Shown here one piece after another: positions 6,358 through 14,529 of a stretch of 47,143 nucleotides of DNA. The position numbers and the translations under genes are program-made. The DNA is from Shewanella abyssi (GTDB lineage Bacteria; Pseudomonadota; Gammaproteobacteria; Enterobacterales; Shewanellaceae), in NCBI RefSeq assembly GCF_023284025.1, contig NZ_JAKIKR010000042.1, forward strand, positions 1-47,143, in the 5' to 3' direction. The notes under the pieces were generated by a model. It had not been told where the DNA came from. It saw only the letters and a program-made list of their open reading frames with translations, and searched no databases. Every line of letters starts with the position of its first letter. Within the stretch, counting starts at the first letter, position 1.

Positions 6358-8919
6358 TTATTTAACATCAACCACACGGCTGGCTTTGCGGTATTGGATC
6401 TTCCACCCTGTCCAGCGCGGTAACTCCCAACGTTTAGGCCCCTGCTTATTGCCACCGTTAACGTAATCTAAAATCACCAACTTGCGTTTAGGTTCGTAGC
6501 TAACTGCTAGCTTAAGCTCAGGCAACTGTAATGCCGCTGGATAAAGCTGATCAAACTCCTCACGTTGCCACTCAGGTATACCGTCAAACAGTAAGTCATC
6601 ATCCTCAAGCAAGCCTAAATCATCGAAGCTCTCTACCCCTAATTGAACCAGCTTGTCTTTAAGGTAAGTATCGAGCACCAAGGGCTGTTTAATCTCACTT
6701 TCAAATTCGGCCGTTTTACCCAGCGCAAACCAAATATTCCAAGCGGCAATATCTGCCTTTAAACGCTTAGCAATACCTGACAGTTCCCGCCCCTGTATAA
6801 TACTGCGGGCAACCGCCTCAATAGCCTGCTCACCCGATGCTCGTTCAAAACGAGAATCTATCACCCTGCCAGCATATAGACGCTCAATCAGCACTTTACG
6901 GCTAGCAGAGCGCTCTTTGTTTTCAGCTAACCTATCTTCGCCCAATCCCGCTTGGCAGAGTAGTTGAGTCGAAACAGGCGCCATGACTGCGGCCAAGTTC
7001 AATGTCTGCTTAACCCCTTTGCCCGCGATAGAGTGTTGATCAAACACTACCGCCGCTATTGCAGCGTCTTTACCGGCAAAATCTTTAAGCTCGGGACTAA
7101 AGCGGCTATCTCGGCCAATTTGTACTTCACTAAAACCATTACCTAACGCTTGTACCCGTTTAATACGTCTAACAAATGCCAGCTCAGGCAACGCCTTAAT
7201 CACCGCCAATAACCAGCGGCTTCGCAACGGCTCAGATTTACGCTCTAGCACCGCAGCCCTGTTCAGCTTTGGTAGACCTAACCCTTGCCTAATCTGGTTA
7301 GCCAGCCTGCGGGCCTCTTTAATCGCGTTATGTTCAATATTCAGAAAATCGACAGCCGGCTCTCGTAGCAGCTTTACCAATGTAAAAGCATCACAGCCCA
7401 GCGGTTCCCAGTCATGTAGCGACTTAACATCGTATTCTGCAGTAGGCTGCTGATACAAACGCTGCGGCACACTAATCGCCGCGGCCAAATCCACCATTAA
7501 CTCAGTACATTCATCATCTGGCATCGCACTAATCAGATGGGCAAACTGAGTGTCTATCGGTAATGGGAACAGTTTTCTACCATGAGCAGTGATCTTGCCC
7601 TGTTGATCAATCGCGCCCATTGCCAATAAACGACTCTCTGCAATCGCCAGCGGTTTACTGTTAATCGCATCTACAAACCTGAGTTCACCTAAACGCACGC
7701 CACTGCATGCCGCAGCCAACATAGGTTCAACTAACTCTTCACGCTGTAATTCTGGCGGTGTCATCGCCTCTAATGGCGCGTGCTCTCCCCACAAGCGCAC
7801 ACACAGGCCAGCTTGCGTTCGACCCGCACGGCCTTTTCGTTGCTCACTACTGGCCCTTGATATTCGCGCCAACGACAACACCGTTCGACCATTACGCTGA
7901 TGAGTGCGTCGCTCTAGCCCAGAATCAATCACCGCCGTCACCCCAGGAATAGTCAAAGAGGTTTCAGCGATATTAGTGGAGAAAATAACCCGTTGTTTCG
8001 CGGCGCTGGCCAATAATGACTGCTGCTCAGTGGCAGAGATGCCGCCATGTAGTGCGACTAAATCAATATTGGCCCTGGCATCGCTCGATGCTGCTGCAGG
8101 CTTAGCTTGGGCTAAAGACTGGCACGCCTGTAAACAAGATTGAATTTCGCGCTTACCGGGTAAAAACACTAAAACATCGCCAGATGTTTTGCTCAGTAAT
8201 GATGCCACGGCCGTTTTTACTTTTTGTTCTAAACTCGATATGTCTGGTAATTGCTGACTGTCGGTTGACTGGTACGTTAGTTCCACGTGAAACATTTTAC
8301 CTTTAGCCAACAACCTTTTTGAATTTACTCCAATAGAATCAGACAAATAGTCATTTAGCCTAGCACCGTCAATCGTTGCAGAAGTGAGTATTAACCGATG
8401 TTGAGCACGTTTTTTAAGTAAGGCTAACAGCAGATCCGTGTCCCATCTGCGCTCATGGAATTCATCAATAATCACCGTAGCAAAACAAGCCAAGCCCGCC
8501 TTCTCGTCTTGACTACTTTTATCCATAGACAGCCACCGCAAAGCGATACCCGGCGTCACAAAGGCAATATCGGTATGTTCATCAACCGTAGAATCAAAAC
8601 GGATGGCATGGCCTACGTTTAACGTTCGCGCTGACTTTGATAAGCAACCAGCCTCGTCATAGCTTTTAGCTAACTTGCCGACAAACGACGCCAACGCCAA
8701 GCACGCCACCCGCCTCGGTTCCACCACCAACACTCGCATTCTTTTTCCATCGCTAGCAGGCTCTGCACACCAAAGCGGTAAGCGAGTCGATTTGCCTGAG
8801 CCAGTATCCGACTCAACCACTAAGTGGTTGTCTTTAATGGAAGATTTAAACTCTTGATAGAGGGCGTCTATGGGTAGCTTTATTTTGTCGGCAGCTTTAG
8901 GAGTGGTATTAGAGGGCAT
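6358..8919 (-). CDS. hrpB: ATP-dependent helicase HrpB (DEAH-box family)
   Basis: This is a superfamily-2 RNA-helicase-like protein. Its physiological role is poorly defined in most bacteria. At 853 residues it is close to the usual 800-850. Motif I is DTGSGKST (38-45), motif II is DEFH (152-155), motif III is SAT (180-182), and the second RecA domain has FSTNIAETSLTIPGV and QRKGRAGRTQAGLCVRLW. The carboxyl half fits the helicase-associated and HrpB-specific domains. The start is ATG at 8919. It stands alone between the GATC-rich gap and the restriction-enzyme gene. A parS-like site lies inside the coding sequence at 8279-8294. HrpA is less likely because it is much longer. Confidence 0.93.
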   Translation of the reverse strand: MPSNTTPKAADKIKLPIDALYQEFKSSIKDNHLVVESDTGSGKSTRLPLWCAEPASDGKRMRVLVVEPRRVACLALASFVGKLAKSYDEAGCLSKSARTLNVGHAIRFDSTVDEHTDIAFVTPGIALRWLSMDKSSQDEKAGLACFATVIIDEFHERRWDTDLLLALLKKRAQHRLILTSATIDGARLNDYLSDSIGVNSKRLLAKGKMFHVELTYQSTDSQQLPDISSLEQKVKTAVASLLSKTSGDVLVFLPGKREIQSCLQACQSLAQAKPAAASSDARANIDLVALHGGISATEQQSLLASAAKQRVIFSTNIAETSLTIPGVTAVIDSGLERRTHQRNGRTVLSLARISRASSEQRKGRAGRTQAGLCVRLWGEHAPLEAMTPPELQREELVEPMLAAACSGVRLGELRFVDAINSKPLAIAESRLLAMGAIDQQGKITAHGRKLFPLPIDTQFAHLISAMPDDECTELMVDLAAAISVPQRLYQQPTAEYDVKSLHDWEPLGCDAFTLVKLLREPAVDFLNIEHNAIKEARRLANQIRQGLGLPKLNRAAVLERKSEPLRSRWLLAVIKALPELAFVRRIKRVQALGNGFSEVQIGRDSRFSPELKDFAGKDAAIAAVVFDQHSIAGKGVKQTLNLAAVMAPVSTQLLCQAGLGEDRLAENKERSASRKVLIERLYAGRVIDSRFERASGEQAIEAVARSIIQGRELSGIAKRLKADIAAWNIWFALGKTAEFESEIKQPLVLDTYLKDKLVQLGVESFDDLGLLEDDDLLFDGIPEWQREEFDQLYPAALQLPELKLAVSYEPKRKLVILDYVNGGNKQGPKRWELPRWTGWKIQYRKASRVVDVK
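8279..8294. promoter_or_regulatory. parS: parS-like centromere site inside hrpB
   Basis: AGTTCCACGTGAAACA differs at one base from the 16-base parS sequence known from Bacillus (TGTTCCACGTGAAACA). It lies about 6.3 kb from oriC and 10 kb from parAB. ParB-family proteins load at such sites near origins. No second copy was noticed in the window by eye. Confidence 0.75.
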
Positions 8920-9079
8920 AATTTGGGCTTAATGAGTGAATGACTAATAGGGTTAAGAAAAATAAAGGCGCTTGAGTAATAAGCTAATGATAACCCGCCA
9001 GCGATAGCTAAGTCGCATCAGAAAATGAATAACCTAATGCTATTTAAGTACTATACCTTACAAAAGCAGCTCTCTATTC

Positions 9080-9129
9080 GCCTCATACAGTGAGGCAAAT
9101 AATGTTGCTATTCGCCTCACCTAGTGAGT
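9080..9129. repeat. Two GCCTCA stem-loops between hrpB and the restriction gene
   Basis: GCCTCA at 9080-9085 pairs with TGAGGC at 9091-9096. A second copy of the left side, TATTCGCCTCA, is followed by an imperfect stem, CTCAC at 9116-9120 with GTGAG at 9124-9128. The first stem may end transcription of the restriction gene on the minus strand, but no strong T run is seen. Confidence 0.5.
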
Positions 9130-9161
9130 AAGTTTAGATTTCATATCAGCATTATAACTGC

Positions 9162-10460
9162 CTAAACATTCAAAATTTCTTCAGCTTGCCTTTGTTTTAG
9201 TCGCCTTGGGTAGTCTTTATCCATCGCGGTTAAAAAGCTATTAACGCTACTAAACTCTTCACTTTCATAAACAATTTTAGACACTTCTTCAGCGATTCTT
9301 CGGCCATGGATCAATATGATGGGATATTTATCTTCAATCACTTCTCGTTGAACAGAATCTGAAAAATAGCTAGTAGTCACATACACACCAAGCCAGCCAC
9401 GTTTTAGGCGGGCAACTGTACGTGCAATATGATTACCGCCAGTTGGAGTATTTAATGCCTCACACTTAGCTTGACCTAATACAATCAGTTCAACTTTTGA
9501 AAAACCACTTCCTAAAGTAACTTTACCAATGAAATCAGCTCCACCATCACTAGAGCCTTGAGTAACCCACCCTTTTTGATATATACCATGTTCTCTATCT
9601 ATCACCCGAGCAGCAATCACTTCAGCAAGAGCTTCGAACCTATGTTTCTTTCCTGCATAGTAAGAATATATTTCGTTCAAGACACGGTCTGATTCAGAAC
9701 CCGGAATAGGCTTCTGATTAACAGTCTTTTCAAGGCTTAGCTTTGAAACACGGCGACGAAGCTTATTGAGTGAGTTGCTTCCTTCCAACAGCCATTGACG
9801 CCAACTTTTAGGTGAATTTTTATTGGTATCAGCCAATGAAAATGCTTTCTTACGCCGCTTGTTGATCCATTCCCACTCGAACTCCTCATGTTCTGCAGCA
9901 ATGCAGAGCACAGTAAAATCAAAAGCATAATTGGTAAATGTTCGTTCTAGTTTATTATCCCATTGAGTCACTAGTTCAACGCTATTGATGATCCCTAATC
10001 CATGGAACTGCGGATAACCTTTAGCGACGCCATTAATTACGGCACGCTTAAAAAATAATATAGGCGGAGTTAGTGATCTCTCTTCCACAGAATGAGAGTG
10101 AGCCAATCTAAATGCTTCAAGCAGGGCCTTGTTCCCGGGGGCGTTAGCAGGATCTTTTCCAGGTTCTTTATTATCGCCGAAATAGCGAATATGCCCATTG
10201 TCGACATCATAGAAATCTTCCCATGGTGTCTCCACTGAGCCTTTCTTATTTGGGCTACTGGAAACTAAAATGGCAGGACGAACCAACTCACCGGAACTGG
10301 TTTTTATCTTGGCTGAAGGGTTAATGCCCTTCTCAAGCTGGAGCTTTTTAGCTTCTAGAGACTTAGTCAGGAAATGGAAATTAAGGTGACCATCTTCATA
10401 AGGGTTTTCAGCGCAAGCAGGCTTCTTGTATCTGAGTACATCACCAATTTGAATTTCCAT
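9162..10460 (-). CDS. AspBHI-like modification-dependent restriction endonuclease
   Basis: This 432-residue protein looks like the AspBHI group, which cut DNA containing 5-methylcytosine and need no partner methylase. The amino half (about 1-190) contains RPAILVSSSPNKKGS and HIRYFGDNKEPGKDP, which I recognise as the AspBHI-type DNA-recognition domain. The carboxyl half is an Mrr-like nuclease with DGGADF (305-310) and QAK (330-332), the D...QxK active-site pattern. No methyltransferase gene is adjacent, as expected for this class. It starts at ATG 10460 and is divergent from an unknown gene at 10570, with two palindromes in the gap. The substrate is inferred from the family. Confidence 0.8.
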   Translation of the reverse strand: MEIQIGDVLRYKKPACAENPYEDGHLNFHFLTKSLEAKKLQLEKGINPSAKIKTSSGELVRPAILVSSSPNKKGSVETPWEDFYDVDNGHIRYFGDNKEPGKDPANAPGNKALLEAFRLAHSHSVEERSLTPPILFFKRAVINGVAKGYPQFHGLGIINSVELVTQWDNKLERTFTNYAFDFTVLCIAAEHEEFEWEWINKRRKKAFSLADTNKNSPKSWRQWLLEGSNSLNKLRRRVSKLSLEKTVNQKPIPGSESDRVLNEIYSYYAGKKHRFEALAEVIAARVIDREHGIYQKGWVTQGSSDGGADFIGKVTLGSGFSKVELIVLGQAKCEALNTPTGGNHIARTVARLKRGWLGVYVTTSYFSDSVQREVIEDKYPIILIHGRRIAEEVSKIVYESEEFSSVNSFLTAMDKDYPRRLKQRQAEEILNV

Positions 10461-10508
10461 ATCCGCTCACTGACAACTAAGGTTTTATGACTCCATATTA
10501 CAGAGGCA

Positions 10509-10554
10509 CAATAACAACACAATGTTATTGTTGGGTTTTATTGATAACTATCAA
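10509..10554. promoter_or_regulatory. Paired palindromes in the divergent promoter region
   Basis: CAATAACA at 10509-10516 is inverted as TGTTATTG at 10523-10530. A second palindrome, TTGATA-AC-TATCAA, lies at 10541-10554. Both lie between the restriction gene and the divergent 10570 gene, where a regulator would be expected to act on both promoters. No regulator is known to bind them. Confidence 0.5.
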
Positions 10555-10569
10555 ATTGTGAAGTGAAGA

Positions 10570-10899
10570 ATGGGAAAAAAAGAAGCGCTAACGCTAGCAA
10601 ATAAACAATATGATTCCTCATTCACCACTGGCAACACTCACTTCTCAAAGATCAACAAATCCAAAGCAGTGTGGTGGCATGAAATTCCCATAAGTAAGAT
10701 TAACCACGACACATTAACTGATATCAATTTACTCCTAGAAGATAAGCATGGTCTACGCTGGCTAAAGGTCAGCACTGCATTTCTACAAGGGTTCAAAGTA
10801 AGAGAGCGTAAGGGAGTCATATGCCTAGAACTCGATATTAATACCTTCCAGAATATCGTAGGCCCAGCAAGAGTTTCTTTTAAGTCATTTATACAGTAA
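10570..10899 (+). CDS. Unknown 109-residue protein divergent from the restriction enzyme
   Basis: I do not recognise this family. The protein begins MGKKEALTLANKQYDSSFTT, has a conserved-looking segment THFSKINKSKAVWWHEIP near residues 23-40, and ends ARVSFKSFIQ. It has no signal peptide, membrane segment or helix-turn-helix that I can see, so it is probably soluble. The codon pattern looks real over its whole length. It is divergent from the AspBHI-like gene and may be an accessory, immunity or unrelated cargo gene. The ribosome site is weak (GTGAAG). Function is unknown. Confidence 0.7.
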   Translation: MGKKEALTLANKQYDSSFTTGNTHFSKINKSKAVWWHEIPISKINHDTLTDINLLLEDKHGLRWLKVSTAFLQGFKVRERKGVICLELDINTFQNIVGPARVSFKSFIQ

Positions 10900-10935
10900 C
10901 TACTAATCGAAGTTACTCAGCTTTTACTATAGAAA

Positions 10936-11025
10936 GTGTAGATACGGCTGCGAGCTTCCAAAACAGGGATGTTTTGGCAGAGCCCACAGGGAAGTGTTCA
11001 CGGCGTTTCGCAGCAGTATCTGCAC
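10936..11025. repeat. Palindromic dispersed-type repeat (about 90 bp)
   Basis: The ends form a 17-base inverted repeat with two mismatches (10936-10952 with 11009-11025: GTGTAGATACGGCTGCG against CGCAGCAGTATCTGCAC). Inside is a perfect hairpin, CCAAAACA-GGGA-TGTTTTGG, at 10958-10977. Size and structure fit a small non-coding repeat of the REP or MITE kind, and its sequence resembles repeats I recall from Shewanella and marine relatives. No second copy is in this window. Confidence 0.65.
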
Positions 11026-11179
11026 ATTCAGCTAACCACTGGTTATATATTAAAATGCAGCCATGATTTCAAATTAACTTACCAGACGAACACAAAAAGT
11101 TCCTTCAGCCTTGTGAACCGATAAGGCCCAAATTGGTGTGCCGACAAGTGACCCTACTTCAGGATACTTGTACTTCCTC

Positions 11180-11208
11180 TTGTACATCTTTTACGTTTAA
11201 ACTAAACT
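11180..11208 (+). promoter_or_regulatory. yefM-yoeB promoter with TGTACA operator
   Basis: A -35 box TTGTAC (11180-11185) and a -10 box TAAACT (11203-11208) are 17 bases apart, 30 bases before the antitoxin start. The -35 overlaps TGTACA at 11181-11186, the core bound by YefM in E. coli. Related GTAC half-sites lie at 11169-11174, 11208-11213 and 11220-11225. This fits autorepression by the antitoxin or the complex. Confidence 0.65.
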
Positions 11209-11238
11209 GTACTCATTAACGTACATATAGAGGTGTTT

Positions 11239-11490
11239 ATGAGTGTTTATAGTTTTACTGAGGTAAGAAGTAATTTTAAATCTGTTTGTGACAGTGTGGT
11301 CAATGATTGCGAACCTGCAGTGATCCACCGTAGAGGGGCTGAAAATGTTGTCATGTTCTCTGAATCGGAGTTCAACAGCTGGAAAGAAACCCTCTATTTA
11401 CTTTCAAATCCAGTAAATGCACAGCGTCTGTTAGATTCTATAAAACAGGTTGAAGATGGCCAAGTCCAAGAGCGCGAGTTACTGGATTGA
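11239..11490 (+). CDS. yefM: YefM-family antitoxin
   Basis: The product is a Phd/YefM-type antitoxin that neutralises the YoeB ribonuclease and represses its own operon. The 83 residues begin MSVYSFTEVRSNFKSVCDSV and contain HRRGAENVVMFSESEFNSW, the DNA-binding and dimer fold, then a toxin-binding tail. I chose ATG at 11239 because AGAGG at 11229-11233 is well spaced before it. A GTG at 11233 overlaps that site. Its TGA overlaps the toxin ATG (TGATG), which implies coupled translation. Confidence 0.93.
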   Translation: MSVYSFTEVRSNFKSVCDSVVNDCEPAVIHRRGAENVVMFSESEFNSWKETLYLLSNPVNAQRLLDSIKQVEDGQVQERELLD

Positions 11491-11750
11491 TGAATATTCT
11501 TTTCTCAGAGCATGCCTGGAACGATTATCTTTATTGGCAACAACAAGATAAAAAAACACTGAAACGAATCAACCTACTTATAAAAGATTGCCAAAGAACA
11601 CCTTTTGATGGGATTGGCAAACCAGAAAGATTAAAAGAAAACCTTTCTGGTTATTGGTCAAGACGGATCACCGATGAGCATCGTTTAGTTTATAAGGCGA
11701 CTCAGGATAAGTTAACGATTGTAGCCCTACGCTATCACTATTCAAACTAG
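11490..11750 (+). CDS. yoeB: YoeB-family mRNA interferase toxin
   Basis: YoeB cleaves mRNA in the ribosomal A site. The 86-residue protein has the family pattern TPFDGIGKPERLKENLSGYWSRR, then DEHRLVY and the carboxyl RYHY. The likely catalytic set (glutamate, arginine and the late histidine) is present, so the toxin looks intact. The ATG at 11490 shares a base with the antitoxin stop. The pair may stabilise the accessory segment. It converges with the SEC-C gene, which ends 6 bases downstream. Confidence 0.93.
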   Translation: MNILFSEHAWNDYLYWQQQDKKTLKRINLLIKDCQRTPFDGIGKPERLKENLSGYWSRRITDEHRLVYKATQDKLTIVALRYHYSN

Positions 11751-11756
11751 CTCAGA

Positions 11757-12686
11757 CTAATTCAAACAGCACTTCTTGTATTTCTTGCCACTGCCGCAAG
11801 GGCATGGATCATTGCGGCCAGCTTGAATATCGGCGATAAAAGGTTGCTTAGCATCAAGGTTTTCAAAATAGCTATCGTCAAGTTCCTTTGGCGTATTCAT
11901 CAAGTCATCGAAAACCGCCATGAGATCCTCGTCGTTCATATCAGATTCAGCATTAAAACCTGCCCACTGACTCAATGAGTCGATAACATCATAATCGCCG
12001 CTTATTAGGCCGCTTTCCCACTCAGAATAACCGATTGACTGATTATCCCAATCGATGATGCACTGATTCTCAGTAGGGCCTTCGTCTATCAACTTACTCT
12101 CAACATAACCAACAAACTGGCTATGGTATTGATTAAACTCATTAGAAATAAGCAAGTTAATCAATTCAAAAAGTGCTATTGAGTGATCATTTTTGAGCAG
12201 GCTTTCAATAAACCCAGCAATGTAATGATTGAGTGTGTCTCTGTCAATTTGGCTGGTATGTAATTGAGTAAACAATGCACTTAGCGCGGCCATCTTAATA
12301 ATTTCGCCAGCCTGATCTGAGTTAACTAAAAAGCACAGCTGCTCAGGTTGCCCTTGCGCCAAAATATAGTAAACGGTAGCAAGATCTACAGCGATAAAAT
12401 CACCAAGAAGCGCTTCTAACGGACTATTACAGTCTTCCTTATTGGTGAGATTAATCAAAGAATCAAAACAGTTATACTGCTTACGATCGGCAATAAGACA
12501 GATACCGAAGAATAGCAGGTTAGACTCGGTATCGGACAAGGCCTCTTTAACAATAAACCTTTGCATCAATTCATCGATAACCGGCAGTAACTCTGACCAT
12601 TGCAACCTAGCCGCCTGCAAAGCATCAATAGGGAGTACTGTTAAGTCGCCACGACTCAGCGTGGTAATTATCTCGTCTAATTTCAT
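11757..12686 (-). CDS. DUF1186 and SEC-C domain protein
   Basis: The 309-residue protein is acidic and helical over residues 1-285, fitting the DUF1186 repeat-like region. It ends in a SEC-C motif, GRNDPCPCGSGKKYKKCC, a zinc-binding element also found at the end of SecA. The function of such proteins is not known. SEC-C may mediate binding to ribosomes or other proteins. It starts at ATG 12686 and converges on the toxin-antitoxin pair with almost no gap. No signal peptide or membrane segment is seen. Confidence 0.8.
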   Translation of the reverse strand: MKLDEIITTLSRGDLTVLPIDALQAARLQWSELLPVIDELMQRFIVKEALSDTESNLLFFGICLIADRKQYNCFDSLINLTNKEDCNSPLEALLGDFIAVDLATVYYILAQGQPEQLCFLVNSDQAGEIIKMAALSALFTQLHTSQIDRDTLNHYIAGFIESLLKNDHSIALFELINLLISNEFNQYHSQFVGYVESKLIDEGPTENQCIIDWDNQSIGYSEWESGLISGDYDVIDSLSQWAGFNAESDMNDEDLMAVFDDLMNTPKELDDSYFENLDAKQPFIADIQAGRNDPCPCGSGKKYKKCCLN

Positions 12687-12980
12687 ATTACATTCAAGGT
12701 AAAAGGTGATGTTGTCTCATAGAGTAGCAAAAGAGGACGCCAAAGCCCCAAGTAAAATGGTTCTAACAACGGATAGGCCTATATTCAACATGAAGATATT
12801 GCTAAAAAACTCAAATAATCGAAGTTCACGCTCCTCAATATAAAGCTATGTATCAACCCTCCCCCGTAAACAAACCCTGCCAACTGTAGCTCTCATTTAA
12901 ACACAACATGCCTTTCATTCATGTTGGATAACTGTAGAATCCGCGCCTTGTTTGATTCTTTCCCTATATATAGTGCATTA
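12687..12980. other. Gap between SEC-C gene and exporter
   Basis: These 294 bases are AT-rich. No gene, strong promoter or clear hairpin was seen. The promoters of both divergent neighbours must lie here. Confidence 0.5.
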
Positions 12981-13625
12981 ATGATGATCGATCTGGCGTT
13001 ACTTCCTTTATACCTCACGACCGTGGTTGCCCTACTGTTGATCCCTGGGCCTGACATGTTACTTATCGCCAGCTCAAGCTTAAGCTACGGCAAAAAAGTC
13101 GGGGTTTACGCTAGCCTTGGTAATGCCACTTCGGGGCTTATTCTTACTTTACTTGCTGCGATGGGCGTATCAGCCTTAGTGGCCATGAACCCGATGGCAC
13201 TGGAACTATTACGTATTTTGGGTGCCGCCTATTTACTGAAGATGGGCTGGGATTGCATGCGCAGTTCTGCCGCCGAAGCGCCTGAGATTGAGCAACAACA
13301 CAATCTGGCTAAGCTGTTATATCGCCGCGCGGTAATGAGCAATCTGTTAAACCCAAAGGCACTGATCTTCTTTGTACTGTTCTTGCCGCAGTTTGTATCG
13401 ACTCAGCTAAGCGCAAGCTCCGGTGAGCAGATGCTAGCGTTAGGTTTGCTACTTAATGTGATGGGCTTAAGCTTTAATCTTTTGCTAGTGGCATTGGTTG
13501 GCACTTTAGGTAAACCGCTGCTGAAAAATGAAAAATTCCGCACCTACCAGAACAAATTTATGGGTATGATATTTTTTGCACTGGCCATCTGGCTATTAGC
13601 CTCACAGGTTCAGTCGGTAGCTTAG
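12981..13625 (+). CDS. LysE/RhtB-family amino-acid exporter
   Basis: This inner-membrane exporter family removes amino acids or their analogues from the cell. The substrate here is unknown. I chose ATG 12981 (or 12984), giving about 214 residues, the usual family length. It opens MMIDLALLPLYLTTVVALLL and contains the family motif PGPDMLL (about 24-30) followed by GKKVGVYASLGNATSG. Five or six hydrophobic segments can be traced. A longer frame from 12921 would add an unlikely polar leader. The gene ends before a hairpin terminator at 13666-13695. Its closeness to mioC recalls gene order near Shewanella origins. Confidence 0.88.
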   Translation: MMIDLALLPLYLTTVVALLLIPGPDMLLIASSSLSYGKKVGVYASLGNATSGLILTLLAAMGVSALVAMNPMALELLRILGAAYLLKMGWDCMRSSAAEAPEIEQQHNLAKLLYRRAVMSNLLNPKALIFFVLFLPQFVSTQLSASSGEQMLALGLLLNVMGLSFNLLLVALVGTLGKPLLKNEKFRTYQNKFMGMIFFALAIWLLASQVQSVA

Positions 13626-13665
13626 TCTCACGATTAACGACGCGCTAGACCCCACCAAAAAGAGT

Positions 13666-13695
13666 AAAGGCTCTGCTAATAGCAGGGCCTTTTTC
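13666..13695 (+). terminator. Rho-independent terminator after the exporter
   Basis: AAAGGCTCTGCT at 13666-13677 pairs with AGCAGGGCCTTT at 13681-13692 with one wobble pair, a 3-base loop and TTT. Confidence 0.8.
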
Positions 13696-14088
13696 GTTTA
13701 ACGATTCTAGTAGCTTCAATACAATTGAGCCCTTTAAACCCCCTTAAATGATGTACTCCAGACGCGCTAACCACCCTCTTTTAGGCCAATAGTTGCCATC
13801 TAACATGTAAGCCTACCTTGGGCCAAAGCCCTCTCAATGGGTTCAATATAACGCTAATAGATAGCTTTTAACCAAAAGATCTATCGACATTACCTGTTAG
13901 CGCAAGCTGTAATGGCTGTAAAACCTTGCCTATTAATAGTCATATTAGTGGCGTTTGCAGCATAAATTCGAGGCTATAACGGCTATATTTACCGTTTAAA
14001 TAGCCAAGATCACTTAGCTTGCACAGGGGTTTTCACCTATCATGCACAGCATAAACGTAGTCAACAGCGCTCAATATTAGGAAGTAAC
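13696..14088. other. Gap upstream of mioC
   Basis: About 390 bases with no gene seen. Two GATC sites lie here (near 13880 and 14011). The mioC promoter must lie in this stretch, but no convincing -35/-10 pair was found. In E. coli, transcription from mioC runs into oriC. Confidence 0.45.
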
Positions 14089-14529
14089 ATGGCAAAAGTA
14101 GAACTATTAGTAGGCACAACATTAGGTAGTGCTGAGTATGTGGCTGATGAAATGTCGGCACAATTGAACGATCTAGGCCATGAAACCATCATACATTTAG
14201 CCCCTAATTTGGATGTTCTGGACCCCAATTCACTATGGTTAATTGCCAGTTCTACTCATGGTGCAGGCGATCTTCCAGACAATATAGTGCCATTTTTGGA
14301 GCAGATCTTAGCTAAAAAACCGGATCTGGCGAGCACCCGATTTGCATTATGTGCCATTGGCGATTCGAGCTACGATACTTTTTGCCAAGGCCCAGAAAAA
14401 TTAGTGGATGCACTGGCCTTATGCGGTGCACAACTTTTTGTGGATAAGATCCAGATCGATGTTCAATACGATCCCATTCCAGAAGAAGCCGCTATAGCTT
14501 GGTTGAGCAGCTGGCAAGATCAACTTTAA
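14089..14529 (+). CDS. mioC: Flavodoxin-like protein MioC
   Basis: MioC is an FMN-binding flavodoxin-like protein beside oriC. In E. coli it has been linked to biotin synthase activity. The 146 residues begin MAKVELLVGTTLGSAEYVAD, with the phosphate-binding loop GTTLGSAE (about 9-16). They also contain SSTHGAGDLPDN and IGDSSYDTFC, which match the FMN-contact loops. AGGAAGT lies before the ATG. The gene points into oriC and ends where the origin begins, as in E. coli. Confidence 0.93.
   Translation: MAKVELLVGTTLGSAEYVADEMSAQLNDLGHETIIHLAPNLDVLDPNSLWLIASSTHGAGDLPDNIVPFLEQILAKKPDLASTRFALCAIGDSSYDTFCQGPEKLVDALALCGAQLFVDKIQIDVQYDPIPEEAAIAWLSSWQDQL

Larger units (their letters stand above)
10900..11238. 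other. Gap holding the palindromic repeat and TA promoter
   Basis: Besides the repeat at 10936-11025 and the toxin-antitoxin promoter, the gap contains a 37-codon minus-strand reading frame at 11074-11187. It begins MYKRKYKYPEVGSLVGTP and ends FCVRLVS. The residues look protein-like, but it is too short to assign and overlaps the promoter, so it may be a gene remnant. Confidence 0.45.

Noticed and set aside
10904..12826. An 11-base direct repeat TAATCGAAGTT at 10904-10914 and 12816-12826 flanking the TA and SEC-C genes
   Set aside because: Too short to call an attachment site or target duplication, and no integrase or transposase is present.
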